A stretch of DNA of 64,000 nt from Buxus sempervirens (GCA_947561395.2 OX387184.1:43204766-43268765), one strand, 5' to 3'. Positions 20,521 to 33,756 are shown, numbered from the stretch's first letter. Notes: a model not told the origin generated them from the sequence alone. Translations and numbers: made by a program.

Positions 20521-23500
20521 TGTGCGCATGTCGCACCGGCGAGGGTGCACGGAAAAGCACGTGCGAGCCTCCTAAAAGGAGTCGCCACTGCCTGATGGGG
20601 TGCAGGCAGACATAAAAATGGGGCCTAATTATTCTGGTCTGCGGCTTTATTAGAGATTTGAGCAAGTTCTCGGTTGCGGTCCGGGGAAGTCCGTAGACAC
20701 CCCGGTCCGCCTCGTCGGTTTGACGGGTCCCTTGGATTTCCTGGTTTGCGAGTCAACTCAATTCTAAACTCACCTGTTCCTAAACCAGCATGAACACTCG
20801 GTTAAGCCTGGTGGGATCACCTGAGTGGTGTGGATCCCTTTTATTTAATTTTATATTTTTATCAAATAATGAGGTGGGTCTGGTATGGGCCCTGTTGGAA
20901 GGCCCATTGGAATCCAAGTTTGGGCTTCAGTCAAGCCCAAGGCCCAATTCGGGTTATTGGGTAACCCTTATCGGATTTGGTTATTTTTGTTTGGGTTGGG
21001 TCGAATTGATCTGGGTCTAAAAATCGGATTTTTGAAGGGTTCAGGGAACTGACCGCATATCCTATGCGATTAAGGGACAACCGTAGATCAAGTGTGATTT
21101 CGCCTGAACCGCTCTGAGTATACGGTTTGTGCCCGAGAATCCGAAAATAGCCAAAAAGGCCACGGGAATTTGTTGGTCTTCTTTACAAGGGCATCCGTGA
21201 GCTTTTGTGGGTCTCTGAGCAAACCCACAGCAGTTTGAATATCTCATCTTAGCCCAAAGGCATGCCTTCACCCATTCATCCCCAAATACATTCGATTGAT
21301 GTAAACAAACATCTAAGCAATGTACAAGCTAAAAAAAACAGCTATGATTATCCATGGAGATGATGCTTTAAAACTCTTGACAGCAGAGGATAAGTAAAGA
21401 AGGCAACAAAAAGATCATAGACTATGCATGCATCTTAGAATGATCTGGTGCATATGTAGATGGTATAGAGAGTGGGCTTAATGTGCTGTACTTGTGGTTA
21501 CCTCTTGATATGAACAAAATGCATGCTATAGGAGGCATTACAGCAAAGATATATATACAGCCCCCTTTTACCTTGGCTCAAAACATGCTCATTCTCATAT
21601 ATATAAAATAAAAGACAACAAGAAGCAATACCTTGGGGTTTTACAACCCTTTTGAGATGTATAGGCTCCTCCTTGAATCAAGAATGGCTGCTGGAGCACC
21701 TTCTTTGGCCACCAACAACAAGCTTCTCCTCCTCTTCAAGTTCTTAGATGAGGGATGGATGAAGGAGGGAGGGGTAGGATAGAATTTTTGTGGTGTTCGA
21801 GTAGCTAAGGAGGCAAAGGAAGGTGGTCTCGTACCAGGTGCAATGGGGGAGAAGGGGTGGGAACAGACAAAAGGAAGCCCCCCTTGAAAGTGTTCGGATT
21901 TGCCTATTTATAGAACACACAGACAAAACCGCATACTCAGTGCGGTTTTGCCGAAAATGAACTGTAACCGCACATACCGTGCGGTTTTGGTAAAAATCGT
22001 AGGGTATGTACAGTTTTGTCCCTGTCTTTTTAGTAATGATTAGGGGACAAATTGGTCAGGCGCAGTTTGACGCGCCATGCAACCGTACTGTATGTGCAGT
22101 TGACTTTTCGGCTCCACTTACTCTGATTGGCTCGCGAGGGTGGTGGCCGAAAAAATCAACCACACACCATACGCGGTTGCGAATTTCTCTCCCCTTCTTT
22201 GGTTGAGTTGACTGCTGAGGCAACTCAGCCGCCCACTCGAACGAATTAGACTTCCTGTGAGACATGGGAAAAAATCAAAAATTCCCTTTTTGACTTCCTC
22301 AATCATCACACGGGATTGAATAAAACAAAGAGTCGCCACCATTCAATTTAGGCGTGAATGGACACCAAAATATTAAATAAGCACAAAAGGCAATTTTGGG
22401 GTAAAAATAACCCTCCTAATAAAACAACCAGAGATGGGTAAGGGGATTAAGTTATGAACAGGGGAAGATGTTAGGCACCCCTATTCATCCACACAAGGTG
22501 GTTGCCAGGTATTGTTCATGTTAAAATAAAGGAAAAAGCTTGCTATAAAATTCACGATAAATCACAAAAAAGACAAAATATATGGTTTTTTCATACGAAT
22601 GGTCTGATTGATCCAGAACTTTCAAATATGATCATACAATTCCTAGGGTTTCATGATCAAAATAAAATTGAGATAAAATCAAATAAAATCAATTTAAAGT
22701 GAAAAATCCAAAAATCTGGTTTCAAGTCAAATTCTAGAGATAGAAAAATATGATTTTTATAAAATATTTCAAAATTTAACTTGAATAGTCCAGGTCATAG
22801 ATATAGCCCAAATTTCACATTAAATCAGAAAATAAAAACCAAAAATACCCACGTTGATGAAGAACATCAAAAGGGGAGAACTTAGACCGTAGGGTCTTCT
22901 CTCAATAATGAAAAACGATTTAAAAACAACTTCATGAAACCCTAGAATTTACTTTCAGGCTTCTGGATCTAGATCTACCATATTGATCATGATAAATCCC
23001 AGATCTTAGCCTACAACCACAAAAATCACGAAAACAGTGCTGTAGGTGCAAATATGTGAAAAATCCAAATTTTGTCAAAAAGTGGGGATCTCATGCTATC
23101 AACATCATAGATTCATGTTATTCATTCAGATTCATCATAAAAAGCATTAAAACATGATCAAGATATCCAAAGCAGCCACATCTCACAGATTAGAGCACAT
23201 GGGGGTCTACCCTACGGATCACCTGTTCTCTTTTCCCCTAGATCTCTCTTCACGTTTTACTGCTAGAGAGGATTCTTGAGGTACTTAGAGATAGGTTTGG
23301 GTATACAAACACAATCAAAGGCTTTATTCTAGAAAAAGGGAAAAACACAGATATGGGGTTCTATTCTAGGGATCTACCTGTTCTCTTTTCCCCTAGCTCT
23401 CTCTTCACGTTTTACGGCTAGAGAGACTCTTGAGGTACTTGGAGGCAAAATTAGGAATACTAGATATAACAGTGGCCTTATTCTACAGAAATAGAGATGA

Positions 23501-24203
23501 TCCTATTACTTCTAGAATTGAAATATGAAATAAAAGGGGAAAGGGACTTACCTGGATTGAGCAAGCAAAGCAGCAGGGGTTCCTATTCTTCTCTTGGAGC
23601 TCTTGATTCTTCAAAATTTCGTGGCCCTCAGCTTGAGAATCTCACCTCTATTTATAGGCAAGCACAGGGGCAAGGCTAGTCCAGAAGGATATATCCTGGT
23701 CCTTAAGATAGAGTGAAATACAGAGATAATGCCCATCCATAGCCAACCAAGGTGGCTTCAGCGAATAAAATACGTAATTCGCTCATTTAAAGATATATTG
23801 GACTAAAGATAAAGCTTGGAAATTGAGAGAAGAATAAAACTCGCACGAGTCTTTAGTGACCGTAAATGATTTACGATCCAACGGTGACCGTATTTTCAAT
23901 ATGGGCGCGCCTGACCGTAGAGCGACCTCGGGCGCGACCGGCCCGTGAATCAAATACGGGCAAAGCCTGTTTTGTCAGTTTTTATGCATTTTTGACCTGT
24001 TTTAAGCTCTAATTACATGTTTTTATTATTTTCTCATTCTGTAGTGCGATTTGGGGTGTCTACACTTCCCCAATTTTTATTATTTCCCATTTATCTTAAT
24101 TAGTTCAATTAAGATATTTTAACTTTGCCCCTTCAAGGTTTGACCCTTCAGCTAGGTTTTTCAATTTCAGCAATTCTGGGGGTGCAAAAATGAGGTGCTG
24201 ACA
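20521..24203 (-). mobile_element. Solo LTR D in H gag, near-TSD GTAGC/GCAGC
   Basis: The sense strand starts TGTCAGCACCTCATTTTTGC (24203) and ends TGCGCACA (20521). It is a shorter Tat LTR subfamily, about 1.87 kb once the nested LTR E and its duplicated CTTCC are removed. Flanks are GTAGC (20516-20520) and GCAGC (24204-24208), one mismatch. H gag continues from VAL... on the far side. TATA-like TATAAATAGG sits at 21912-21903 on the minus strand, preceded by paired ACCGCA/TGCGGT words. A donor-like AAG|GTATTG is at 21632/21631. Confidence 0.82.
22256..24064 (-). mobile_element. Solo LTR E inside D, TSD CTTCC, same family as element Z
   Basis: The sense strand starts TGTAGACACCCCAAATCGCA (24064) and ends GTCTCACA (22256). 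Exact CTTCC duplications flank it (22251-22255 and 24065-24069). It is collinear with the 5' LTR of Z (58202-59998), including the internal 170-bp-scale duplication with GCCGTAAAACGTGAAGAGAG words. TATA-like TATAAATAG is at about 23656-23648 and the donor-like CAG|GTAAGT at 23552/23551, both on the minus strand. No internal region remains. Confidence 0.92.
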
Positions 24204-24514
24204 GCAGCGTTAGTGCAACTGCCGCTGCTGGAACAAGAGATGACGTCGTTATTTATTGCGTCATTGGGTCAGCCTTTCTTCACTTTGCTGCTGGGGCAGA
24301 GTACATCGAATTTCAATGACTTGATCTTGACCGTGGATTGAATTGAAGACGCAGTGAGGGCCAGAAAGATAGACGGTAGTGGGCAGAGTTCTGCACCCAG
24401 AAGGCTAGTAACAGGACAAGCCAGTCGAAGCCAGGGGCAGGAGCCCAGGAGGCAGGAACAGCAGGCAATCAACTATGTGTACCCTGCACAACCCCACCAT
24501 TTCTCCCAAGGACC
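24204..24514 (+). pseudogene. H gag fragment 2
   Basis: Continues fragment 1 after D: LPLLEQEM, then SLFIASLGQPFFTLLLGQSTSNF, matching residues about 264-310 of Z gag (MLEQEMISTFISTLGQ). A TGA (probable CGA origin) near 24337 is followed by IEDAVRARKIDGSGQ and a glutamine/arginine-rich stretch. It is cut by solo LTR F at 24515. Confidence 0.75.
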
Positions 24515-27354
24515 TATGCGCGCGTCGGAAATGCGGCACGGGAAAATTCAGAGTCGCCACCACATGATGGGGTGCAGGCGGACACCTGAGTACCTAATCT
24601 TGTCTATTAAGGCTTTGTTTGCGGCTTGGTCTGCGGATTGAGATTCTATGTAGGGTCTTGGTTGTGGTCTGGGGAAGTCCGTAGACGCCCCGGTCCACCC
24701 TGTTGGGTGACGGGTCCCTTAGGTTTATCCTTGTTTGAGTCAGCTCACTTATTTTCTCACCTGATTCCTAAGTTGGCATGCAAATTGGTTAAGTCCGGTG
24801 GGACCACCTGAGTTGTGTGGGCCCCTTTAATTGCCTTTATCTTGATTAAATTAGGTAATCTCAGTCTGGTTGGGTGGGCCCCGTTGGAAGGCCCACAGTG
24901 TCCTTGGTGGGCTTAGTCAAGCCCATGTACCCTTGTGGGCCTCAGTCTAGCCTCGGAGGCCCTTTGGGCTCGGTTCAAGTGAATTGATTTTACATTAGGG
25001 TTCAGATTTGAAGCTTAAGTGATTTCCATGCAAAAAGGTGGTCCTGCATTGGTTTGCGGGCCCCTGGATGGGCCCCCATGATGGTTGCCAAAAATGCTTT
25101 TTAGATTATCTTTCTTAAGTTTGCCAAAAAATGGGTTGGACATTGGGCTTGGGGCCCGCAGTCCTGATTTGGACTTGAAAGCCCAAGTTATGTGAAGTTA
25201 TGGTTTGCACCCTTCCTCGGTTCGGTTGGTGGGCTTTGGCGGGCCGGTAGGCCCTTGCCCTTGGTCTCGGCCAAACCACACATTTCATACATCAATTCAC
25301 CAACAAGTTCGTGTGGGCCGCATTGGGTTTGGCCCACTTCGATTGATTAATTTATTTATTTATCTTGATTAAGCCACATGCGTGCATTGCCTTGTGTTTG
25401 TTGGGCTTTGTGGGCCCCGTTGGAAGGGCCACTGGAAATCAAATTGGACCGGGGGTCCAAGTCCCATGTTGGGTTTCCGGGTGACCCGGAAACCCTATTG
25501 GTTCATTTGTTTCGGTTTGGAAATGCCATCCACATCCAGCAAAAATCATAGAAAAGATCACAAAGAATACAAAATTGACACTTATCAGGGGAGAAGCCCC
25601 TTGCGATACGGTAAAGGGAATTTTTGGGTTTCCAAAAAGTACAGGCAGTTCGGCATTTTTAAGAGGGTGCGCTAACCTCAGGCACTAGGCGCGAGGTCAG
25701 CGCGAGCCTGACGGAACCGGAAATCAACAAAAAAAAGGGACCCCGGCGCGCGCTCAGCGCGCGCTAGGCGCGAGCAAGGCGGTGAGCGTGAGCTCAGCGC
25801 CAGCTCGGCGAACACCCCTGAGGAACCCGATTCTCTGTTTTTTTCTTTTTCCCAGAGACTGGCTTGGGGTAACACATTCCCGGAGTCCTTTAGACTCCCA
25901 GAAGATGTTGAAACACACTTGAAATTAACCTAAAACAAACCTAAGCATGCTAGCAGACCAAGCTAAATACACTACGATGAGATTACTACAGACTTGGGGG
26001 GCGTGTGTGCGCTTCTAGCACTCAAGAAACCGAAGAAAACCGTACGAACATTTGGAGAAGGGGAAGAGAAGGGGGTTTACATGGGGTACAAGAGATGGCA
26101 GGAACCTGAGGGAACATGCTCCCTCTTTAACATAAACAAAACAGGCACGATGACAGCAGCAGAAATGGCCACAGGACATGGAAAAAATCCTCTCTCTCTT
26201 TTGGAAATATGCATGCATGCCTCTCCCTTACTTGGAGGCCTTCATGGGGTGAGATGGGAACAAATACATGCTGGAAGCATCATGGGAATGAGCTCGTGCA
26301 AAAAGAAGAAGGTAAACTTGTGAAACCCTTTAGAAAAATTTCATTTTTATATATGTGCAACCTAATGTAACTAGGAACCTCACCTGATGGTTCTTGAGCT
26401 CCGAAGCAAGGTGGAGACACCTCCTTGAAGGGTGGACAGCGGCTGGAGCCTCCACTTTTACAGCACCGACAGCAGTAGCAAGCCTTCACTTTTTGTGTGG
26501 GGATGAAGGAGAAGTAAGAAAAAGGGAGTATCGTATCAAGGTGGGGGGCTTGGCAAGGCCAAAGCGACTGAGACGAATGGGGTTCAGATGGGGAAGAAGC
26601 TTGAGCACAGCAACTGGAGCCAACGAAAATCCACCAACCCTTTGCCATGAAGTGTCACGCGGCTTTTATAGACAAGGGAAATAGGGTCCGCTGGGTTGGC
26701 GCCTAGCTGGCGCTGAGCGCGTTTTGTGCTCGCCCAGCTCGCACGAGCGGCATAATGATGGAAAAATAATTAATGCGGCCGCTAAATGGTCGGGAAATCT
26801 GATTTTTTCAGATTTAGTCCCTGTATATTTTTGATTTAATTCGATATTCTTGGATTTTTAAAAATTTAGTCCCTGGGATATTTTGTACGTTTAGATATTC
26901 ACGGATTTGATCCCTGAGATATTTTTCCTGCGCAACTCGCCACGTGTGCAGCTTTTTGCCACGTGTGCAATTTGTCGGTTTTGCCGCTTGGAAACTTTGA
27001 CAGCTCATATCTTCTCCATCTGGACTCCGATCTGGGCAAACTCAGTTGCATCGGACTCGCATCGAGATTCTCTATCCAATGACATAGGGGTAAGAATCTG
27101 GATCGGATTTTAGCAGAAAGTCAACTTTCGACTCCCCTCAAGTTTGATCGGCCTGCAGAACCTTCATCCGAACTTCGATTCCTGCAGAATCAGTTGCGTT
27201 GAAACCGTGTCGGGATTCTCTATCCATTGAGATAAAGCGAGGTGGTCAATTATCACTTGATCAAAAAGTCAACTTTTCACCCCTTAGGGTTTGACTTTCC
27301 GTCCAGGGTTTGCATTTCTGGCTTTTCCGGGAGCGCAAAAATGAGGTGCTTAAA
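24515..27354 (-). mobile_element. Solo LTR F in H gag, near-TSD GGACC/GGACT
   Basis: The sense strand starts TTTAAGCACCTCATTTTTGC (27354, first G mutated) and ends GACGCGCGCATA (24515, normally ACA). Flanks are GGACC (24510-24514) and GGACT (27355-27359). H gag resumes on the far side. TATA-like TATAAAAGCC is at 26670-26661. Just upstream in sense are GCGCTCAGCGCCAGC-type palindromic words (26697-26752), with another GCGC-rich cluster at 25668-25815. A donor-like CAG|GTGAGG is at 26384/26383. Confidence 0.8.
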
Positions 27355-27781
27355 GGACTAGAGGCAGTGGCACCCCAAGGGACTGGGCAGACCGCTTATC
27401 AAGGGGTTAGAAGCACAAGAGAAGAGATGGAGGCCAGGATGAAATAGGTTTTCACTTTACTCCTGTATGCACCATCAGAGTTACTGCCTACTTTGTTGAA
27501 AAAGGGGTACGTGCAAGTCAAACCCCCGAATCCCAGACTGGTCAACGCTAGAAGCTATAATGCAGCAGAGCAGTGCGAGTACCACTCTGGTGCTCCAGGG
27601 CACCATACCAATCGGTGTTGGAATCTAAGGCACGACATCCAGGACCTAATTGACAGTAAACGCATCACGGTCGACCCTCCGGCACCACCCGCTCAGACTC
27701 CAGCAGTCAGCGTGACCACCAATCCTCTCCCAGATCACTCAAAGGCCTCCACTAGTAAGATGGTGGATCAAGTGAGCAGTG
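27355..27781 (+). pseudogene. H gag fragment 3 with CHHC knuckle
   Basis: Contains APSELLPTLLKKGYV, then a CX2HX5HX4C knuckle (CEYHSGAPGHHTNRC) and LRHDIQDLIDSKRI. These match the C-terminal tail of Z gag (QLLPTLLQGGYI, CDYHMGAPGHPTDKC). Frame is kept except for a TAG near 27447. It is cut at 27781 by solo LTR G, and the linker resumes at 34843. Confidence 0.8.
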
Positions 27782-28555
27782 TGTAAGCACCTCATTTTTG
27801 CGCTCCCAGAAGAGCTAGAAATGCAAACCCTGGACAAAAAGTCAAACCCTGAGGGGTCAAAAGTTGACTTTTTGATCAAGTGAAAATTGGCCACCTCGCT
27901 TTATATCATTGGATATAGAATCTCGACATGGTTCCGACGCAACTGAGTTTGTAGGAATCGGAGTTCGGATGAAGATTCTGCGGGTGGTCAAACTTGAGCA
28001 GAGCCGAAAGTTGACTTTCTGCTAAAACCCGATCCAGATGCCTACCCCTGTGTCATTGGATAGAGGGCTCCAATACGATTCTAACGCAACTGAGTTTGCC
28101 CAGATTGGAGTCCGGATGAAGGATCTATGAGCCGATCAAACTTGAGGAGAGCAGAAATTGACTTTCTGCTAAACCCCAGAACAGCTGCCCAAACTTGTCC
28201 CAGTGGACAGGTCATCCTGACACGATTCCAATGCAACTGAGTTTGCTCGAATCGGAGTCCCGGATAATAAGTTATGAGCAAAACAAGAAACCCTAAAAAA
28301 CTGCCCACGTGGCAAAAACAACAGAAAAAGGTGTCTGGGGGCAAATCCGTAAATAGTCAGGACAGTCAAAAATATCTAATGGCATATCTGTAATTATCTG
28401 GGGACGAATCTATGAATATCAAGTTGAAGAGAAAATAGCCCAGGGACCAATCTGCAATTTCTAAGAAAATCACCCCACATGCTTAATTCCCCACCACATC
28501 TTTCCCTCCCTCTCTCTCCTCCATAACTCATCCCCCATTCCCCACCACATCTTTT

Positions 28556-28739
28556 TCTCTCTCTCTCTCTCCTTCATAAATCCATGTCCCCTATGATCCC
28601 CCATGCATCATATCATCATGCATTAACTCTCTCTCTCTCTCTCTCTCTCTCCCCCCCCCATGGGCATGCACCATCCTCATCCATGCATGCATCTCTCTCT
28701 CTCTCCCACATGGGCATACATAATCATCCATGCATGGAA

Positions 28740-28775
<36 letters not shown>
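28556..28775 (+). repeat. (CT)n microsatellites in solo LTR G
   Basis: CT runs lie at about 28556-28574, 28627-28652, 28691-28706 and 28741-28775. They are separated by ATGCATG-rich segments and homopolymeric C. They lie upstream of the donor-like site, so they would be in the transcribed leader. ORFs here only translate the repeat. Confidence 0.8.
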
Positions 28776-28776
<1 letters not shown>

Positions 28777-29884
28777 CCATGATTGTGCCCCCCATGCATG
28801 CATGCCCATCCCATTACCTCATGAATAAAGCCCTCCCAAGCCCCATACGTCCAAGGGTCTCTCATTTTTTGGTGGAGCACACTTTTGTCTCCCACCATTT
28901 TTCCTTCTCCACTCTCTTCTCTAACCTCTCACCCCAAACCCTTCAAGCATCACCTTGAGCTCTCCTACTTCTCTTCTTTTCTTCTTCTTCTCCATTTTTT
29001 ATCCAAGCATGGAGGAGGTTTGCTGCTGGTGTGGGGAAGAAGCAGCTCCAGCCACTAAGTTGCTTCAAGAAGCTCTCCACACTCCCTTATAGGGTTCCAA
29101 AACCCCAAGGTATTGTTCCTCGTGACCTTTTATACCACATATGTGAGAATGAATGTATTTTGTGATGCTTAGAAAGTCTTGTATTTTCCATGTTAAAATC
29201 AGTTTTTCCATATAGTTTTCGTGTGCTTTCCTTTCCATTTTTCGTAACATGAAGATCTCCCAAGGTGAGTGAGTATACGTATGGGTTGAAGGGAGGATGA
29301 GAGGGTAGTTTTGTAATGCCCCGGATCCGAGTCACGAAATAACACCGTAACTCATCCCCGGAGGTTAATTTAAAACACAGGATCGCAATATCAGAGTGAA
29401 GGAAAAACATGAATACAACAATAGCTATATAACAGAGTGCGCTAAAATATTCCCAAACTAAAATAAAACTCACATGTCCAAATAACTACCCGCAAGTATC
29501 GAGCTCTCCCAGAGTATCTGAAAACAAAACGAAAGCAATGGGGTGAGATACGAATATCCCAGTGAGCGGCACATGCATGCACAAATACATTTATTTCAAT
29601 TTTAAAACATGCCACGGTTATAAACCATATACAATGACGATAACACACATATTCCGAATAATCCGACTAAACTTCAATAATCCAATTCATATCAGTGCGG
29701 AAAACCATCAGGTAAATCAAGCAATGACAATCCGTTTCCAATCCCGAAGATATCGATAAAATAATGATTAACTGACAACAACATAGCAAATAACCATAAT
29801 TTCGTATCTCAAGATATAATTCCAGATATTCAAATGTCATATAACACAAAGTCTTCTCATAACCATGCCCACGCCTCCAAATGT

Positions 29885-30307
29885 ATATCCGGCCTACTCA
29901 GGGTTTCGGATATTGAAATGACTGCGTCATCCAATGCAGGCCTACTCCCCGGGTTTCTGCATTGACAACCAGGCCTACTCAGGGTTTCTGGCTGCTCTAC
30001 ACCGGCGGGAGGTACAATACTCAATAATCGGTAAACAATATTCCATGAACCATAATTACCAACAAACCAGCGAATAAAACATATCACGTCAAACAAAATC
30101 AAATACCAACATTGGTCAATGTCATGACTATTGTTTAGTTGATAAATTAAACATGCCAAGTAGACACTCCACACCTCCATGTACACAGTTCCGGCCTACT
30201 CAGGGTTTCGGAAACTCTGAAATGACGGCCTACTCAGGGTTTCGTCATCCAATGCAGGCCTACTCAGGGTTTCTGCATTGACAACCAGGCCTACTCAGGG
30301 TTTCTGG
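29885..30307 (-). repeat. Constant-loop hairpin series in X2
   Basis: Seven copies of the GCCTACTCAGGGTTT loop, each with its own stem: ATATCCG/CGGATAT (29885-29913), CAATGCAG/CTGCATTG (29932-29964, 17-nt loop), CCAG/CTGG (29969-29991), TTCCG/CGGAA (30189-30213), ATGACG/CGTCAT (30222-30248), CAATGCAG/CTGCATTG (30250-30280) and CCAG/CTGG (30285-30307). At about 29918-29930 ATGAC-TGC-GTCAT is the ATGACG hairpin without its loop. Compared with X1, the CAATGCCG/CGGCATTG stem has become CAATGCAG/CTGCATTG, a two-sided change that keeps pairing. Confidence 0.88.
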
Positions 30308-31360
30308 CTGCTCTACACCAGTCGTGGCAACACACAAGGCCATGCAATTCCAACAACCAACAAATAGCATTACATTACTAAGCTTAGACTCTGGAGCCAG
30401 GACGAGCTAAACCAGTAGTAAGTATAAAACTAGCAAATCAACCCAATGTATTTTCCATCATGTAAAACTGATATATATATATATAGATCAACATGTTCAA
30501 GTGCATACCATAGGTCACTCAGGACCAGCTCGCTCGCTCATGGAGTCCTCAAAGAAATTCTCAAATAATTTACCGGAACAGAATAAGATATGATTCTAAA
30601 CCAACCACCGATATAAAACAATATTCAAGTATAGCATTCCTGAAGTGCACCGTGCATTCAAAGGTGAACTAGCATAATAGTGTAGAGGTATTTCAGCAAA
30701 ACAATATGGTTTCAAAACTGACTTTTCAGAATAAAGCACATTATACAGAAATGATTTCAGCATCCAAACTTCGATTAAACATAATCCAGCAAAACAGCTC
30801 CTAGATTCTAAATTTCGTTTTCATAATCCAAATCAATCAAATGAATGTCACAAAACCCTGGAAACACATTTTGGATGAGTGGAATAGTCTTAGGATCCCC
30901 TATAAGGTCACCATACCAAAAAGCAATCAATTCTGAGACAAAAAGTTTCGGACCTCAAAATATTCTAAGTCTGGTTAAAAACGTTGACTTTTGGTATATA
31001 ATTTTTCTAGACAAATCTACAAGGAGTTTTGGGCTCAAATTTTGGTTGTAGTCTATTGAAGGGTAAACACATCTCCTAGAATTTTATGGGCTCCTGAATC
31101 ACTCATCTGGGTATTAAACCCAAACCGGGCATTTTGATAAAAACCGGGATTTAGGCATGAACTGGAAAGTTGACTTTTTATTGGCTGGGAATTAGACCTT
31201 GGAAGTATTTTTATTGGTTCCAAATGGGGGGTAAAACCTTATTTACATGTAAAGACTTAAGTAAATGGAGCAATAAATACACAGGACATTTACTTAAATG
31301 TCTTTCATGTAATTAAGGGGCTATTTTCAACAAATTCTGTAATTCGGCAAGTGTATTGGA

Positions 31361-31640
31361 CTATGCGCTCACCTCCTGAAGTGGGCGCGAGGTGAGCGCC
31401 GGTCGGCGGTAAGGAAATAGGTAAAAAATAGACCTACCGCTCACTCGACGCTAGGTGAGCGCGAGGTGAGCGCCAGACGGGCGTGAGGTGGGCGCGAGAT
31501 TCGTGCGAGATGAGCGCCGGGTTTTCTACTAAGCGAGAGCTGAGCGCCAGACGGGTGTGAGTTCGGCGGTGGGTGGTATTTAACGGGGCGCCTACCTCTT
31601 AGGTGAGCGCCGGTGAGCGCGAGGTGAGCGGATACCCCTG
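31361..31640. repeat. GCGC-rich block (X2)
   Basis: Words GTGGGCGCGAGGTGAGCGCC, GGTGAGCGCGAGGTGAGCG and relatives, bracketed by ATGCGCTCACCTCCTGA on the left and GTGAGCGGATACCC on the right. It is homologous in position to 13741-14015 of X1 but differs in word order and number. Confidence 0.65.
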
Positions 31641-33694
31641 TGATTTTCATTTCTCTGTTATTCCAAGATCAACATGACTGGCTGGTTGGTTTACCTCTGT
31701 AATTGTTCCACTACACTCCTAATACTCCCAGAAGACTTCCCAACCATATTTGGATTTAATCTAAACACTTTTAAATAAATGATAAAATTCAATCTCCGAA
31801 CTCTGTTCATGTCATTTTCAGAAAAACAGAAAACCAGAAAACTCATACATCATTTACGATACAAAACATGCATCAGAATAAGCTCACGAAAACCTCAAAC
31901 ACAAAACACAGTTGTAAATCAGTGCTACTCACCGTATGCGCTTAATCCCAGAACAACAGCATCTTCCACAACCGGCCGAGCACGACTCCGGCTGCACGCG
32001 AAGATGAAATGGTAGCCGCACGAATCCTCTGCTCACGAGAGAAATAACCCGCAGAAATCCGACTCCAATAACCTCCTAGTAGTTCTCGCGATCCTTGTTC
32101 TTCACAGGCATAACCCTAGTCGCCATTACCAGCCGCAATCGCCAAGTCGCCCAGTTCTCCAGATAACGAGACTAACGAAAGTATTTCCATAAGTATGATA
32201 CGAGTATTCGTTTAAACCCAAACCCTACTTTCCCCTTTTGGTATATTTCCCTCCACACGCTCCCATACGTATTGCCGAACGACAACCTTTTAAAAGCCTT
32301 GATCCTATGCATGCTTGCCCACTGAAAACCCTACATTTTCCTGCATCCACTTAAGCTTATTCTCTTTGACAACTCATGACCACAAATCTCCAGCAATAAA
32401 TAAATTTTGATTAAGCCTGTCCATAAATCCATGTGTTCATACTTTTGCATATATTTTATTTTACCTACTATTTTATATTGTTTATTGTTTTTATTTTTAT
32501 TTTTTTTTCTACTCAAAACTGGGGTTTTACAAGTTTGCATACTTTAATGGGGTTCTAAGGTTCAGTTTTAGCATGATTCTTGTCCTGTCTAAGTGAGGGA
32601 GTATGTTCCCTTTGATTCCCCTCTAATGTACCCTTGTAAACCCCCATTATCCCTTCTTGTGTTTTCCCTTTTTCTCACATTTCATTTCTCTTTCTTTTTT
32701 GAGTGCCCCCACGATGGGTATTTTCCTCTCTTAATATGCTTTAAAGTGAATGGAGAATGTATGCATGTGGGTAGATAAATCCTCATTACCATGCCCCCCT
32801 TTAGCCCCAATATGCTGCTGTTTTTATGCATCAACATGTACCCCCTTCACCCTACATTTCCCACCATTTCCAGCTCCTTAGTATGCTTTTACTTAGTGCT
32901 AATAACATGCCATTTTCTTTACCAATTTAGCTTGCTGTTTTGATGGTATTAGCATGACCCCTATCCCCCAAATACCCTGCTGGCCCAGCATGTTCCATCC
33001 CCCTTTTAGGTCGTACATGCAACCCACTAGTACCATGGGGGTAGGTTGCCATCCTTACCCCTTTCTAGGTTGTTTCCAACCCTTTTAGTATGACCAAATC
33101 CCCTCCAAATGGCTGCTGTCCTGCCATTTTTCAGCATGTCTCTTTCACTTATGATTGCATGGTATGCCCTCTTGCTTGCCCTTTGGATTGCATGTGTGAA
33201 CTCCCCCACCCTAGTAACATGCTAGATCACTTCCCGTTCATGCCACCCTCTCCACTTTGCATAAACTTGAGCCCAAATGTTTGCTGCCCCATGCAAGATG
33301 CACATGGAAACATGCATGTACATTTCATGTCATGGAGCATGCTTTAGGTATCTCTTGAGTTTGGGTTGCATCATCAATTATGCTTGCTGTTTGTGGAATC
33401 TAAGAGACCAAACAGGGACACCTTGGTCCCTATTTTATTGGCATATATGATCCAAAATGGATGAGGCAACTTCCCAAGCCTCCCCCCTCCTTTACTTGTC
33501 TTATAAACCATCCAAGGAGACCAAAGATGGGGGGATTCCCAGTCTCCAGAACCTGTGTGGGCCTTCCCGAGGGCCCACGCAACCTCAGTAGCCCACTAGG
33601 AAGCCCACAGAAGCATCCCCAAGGCCAAACCCTGAAAAAATGCATGTTTAGGGTGATTCGACAACTCAGGTCGGATCACCTGCAATCTATTCGT

Positions 33695-33756
33695 AGCCGA
33701 CCCATATGGTAGGCTACATTAAAAGTTGTGCGTAGCCGACCATGAGGGTCGGCTAC
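33695..33756 (+). repeat. Two GTAGCCGACC hairpins in solo LTR G
   Basis: GTAGCCGACC-ATGAG-GGTCGGCTAC (33732-33756) is a perfect 10-bp stem. The copy just upstream (about 33695-33716) has the same word with one mismatch. Equivalent words occur in B (about 16336-16358) and H (about 49412-49435) at the same relative place in the LTR. Confidence 0.75.

Larger units (their letters stand above)
29312..32531 (-). mobile_element. X2: chromovirus-type solo LTR (3.2 kb), TSD AGTTT
   Basis: The sense strand starts TGTAAAACCCCAGTTTTGAG (32531) and ends CCGGGGCATTACA (29312). Exact AGTTT duplications are at 29307-29311 and 32532-32536. Its right half is nearly collinear with X1. It carries the constant-loop hairpins and the GCGC-rich block. 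No protein-coding region is present. Confidence 0.9.

Noticed and set aside
28584..28958. 124-codon serine/leucine-rich ORF
   Set aside because: Translation of CT microsatellites and ATGCATG words. There is no evidence of a protein.
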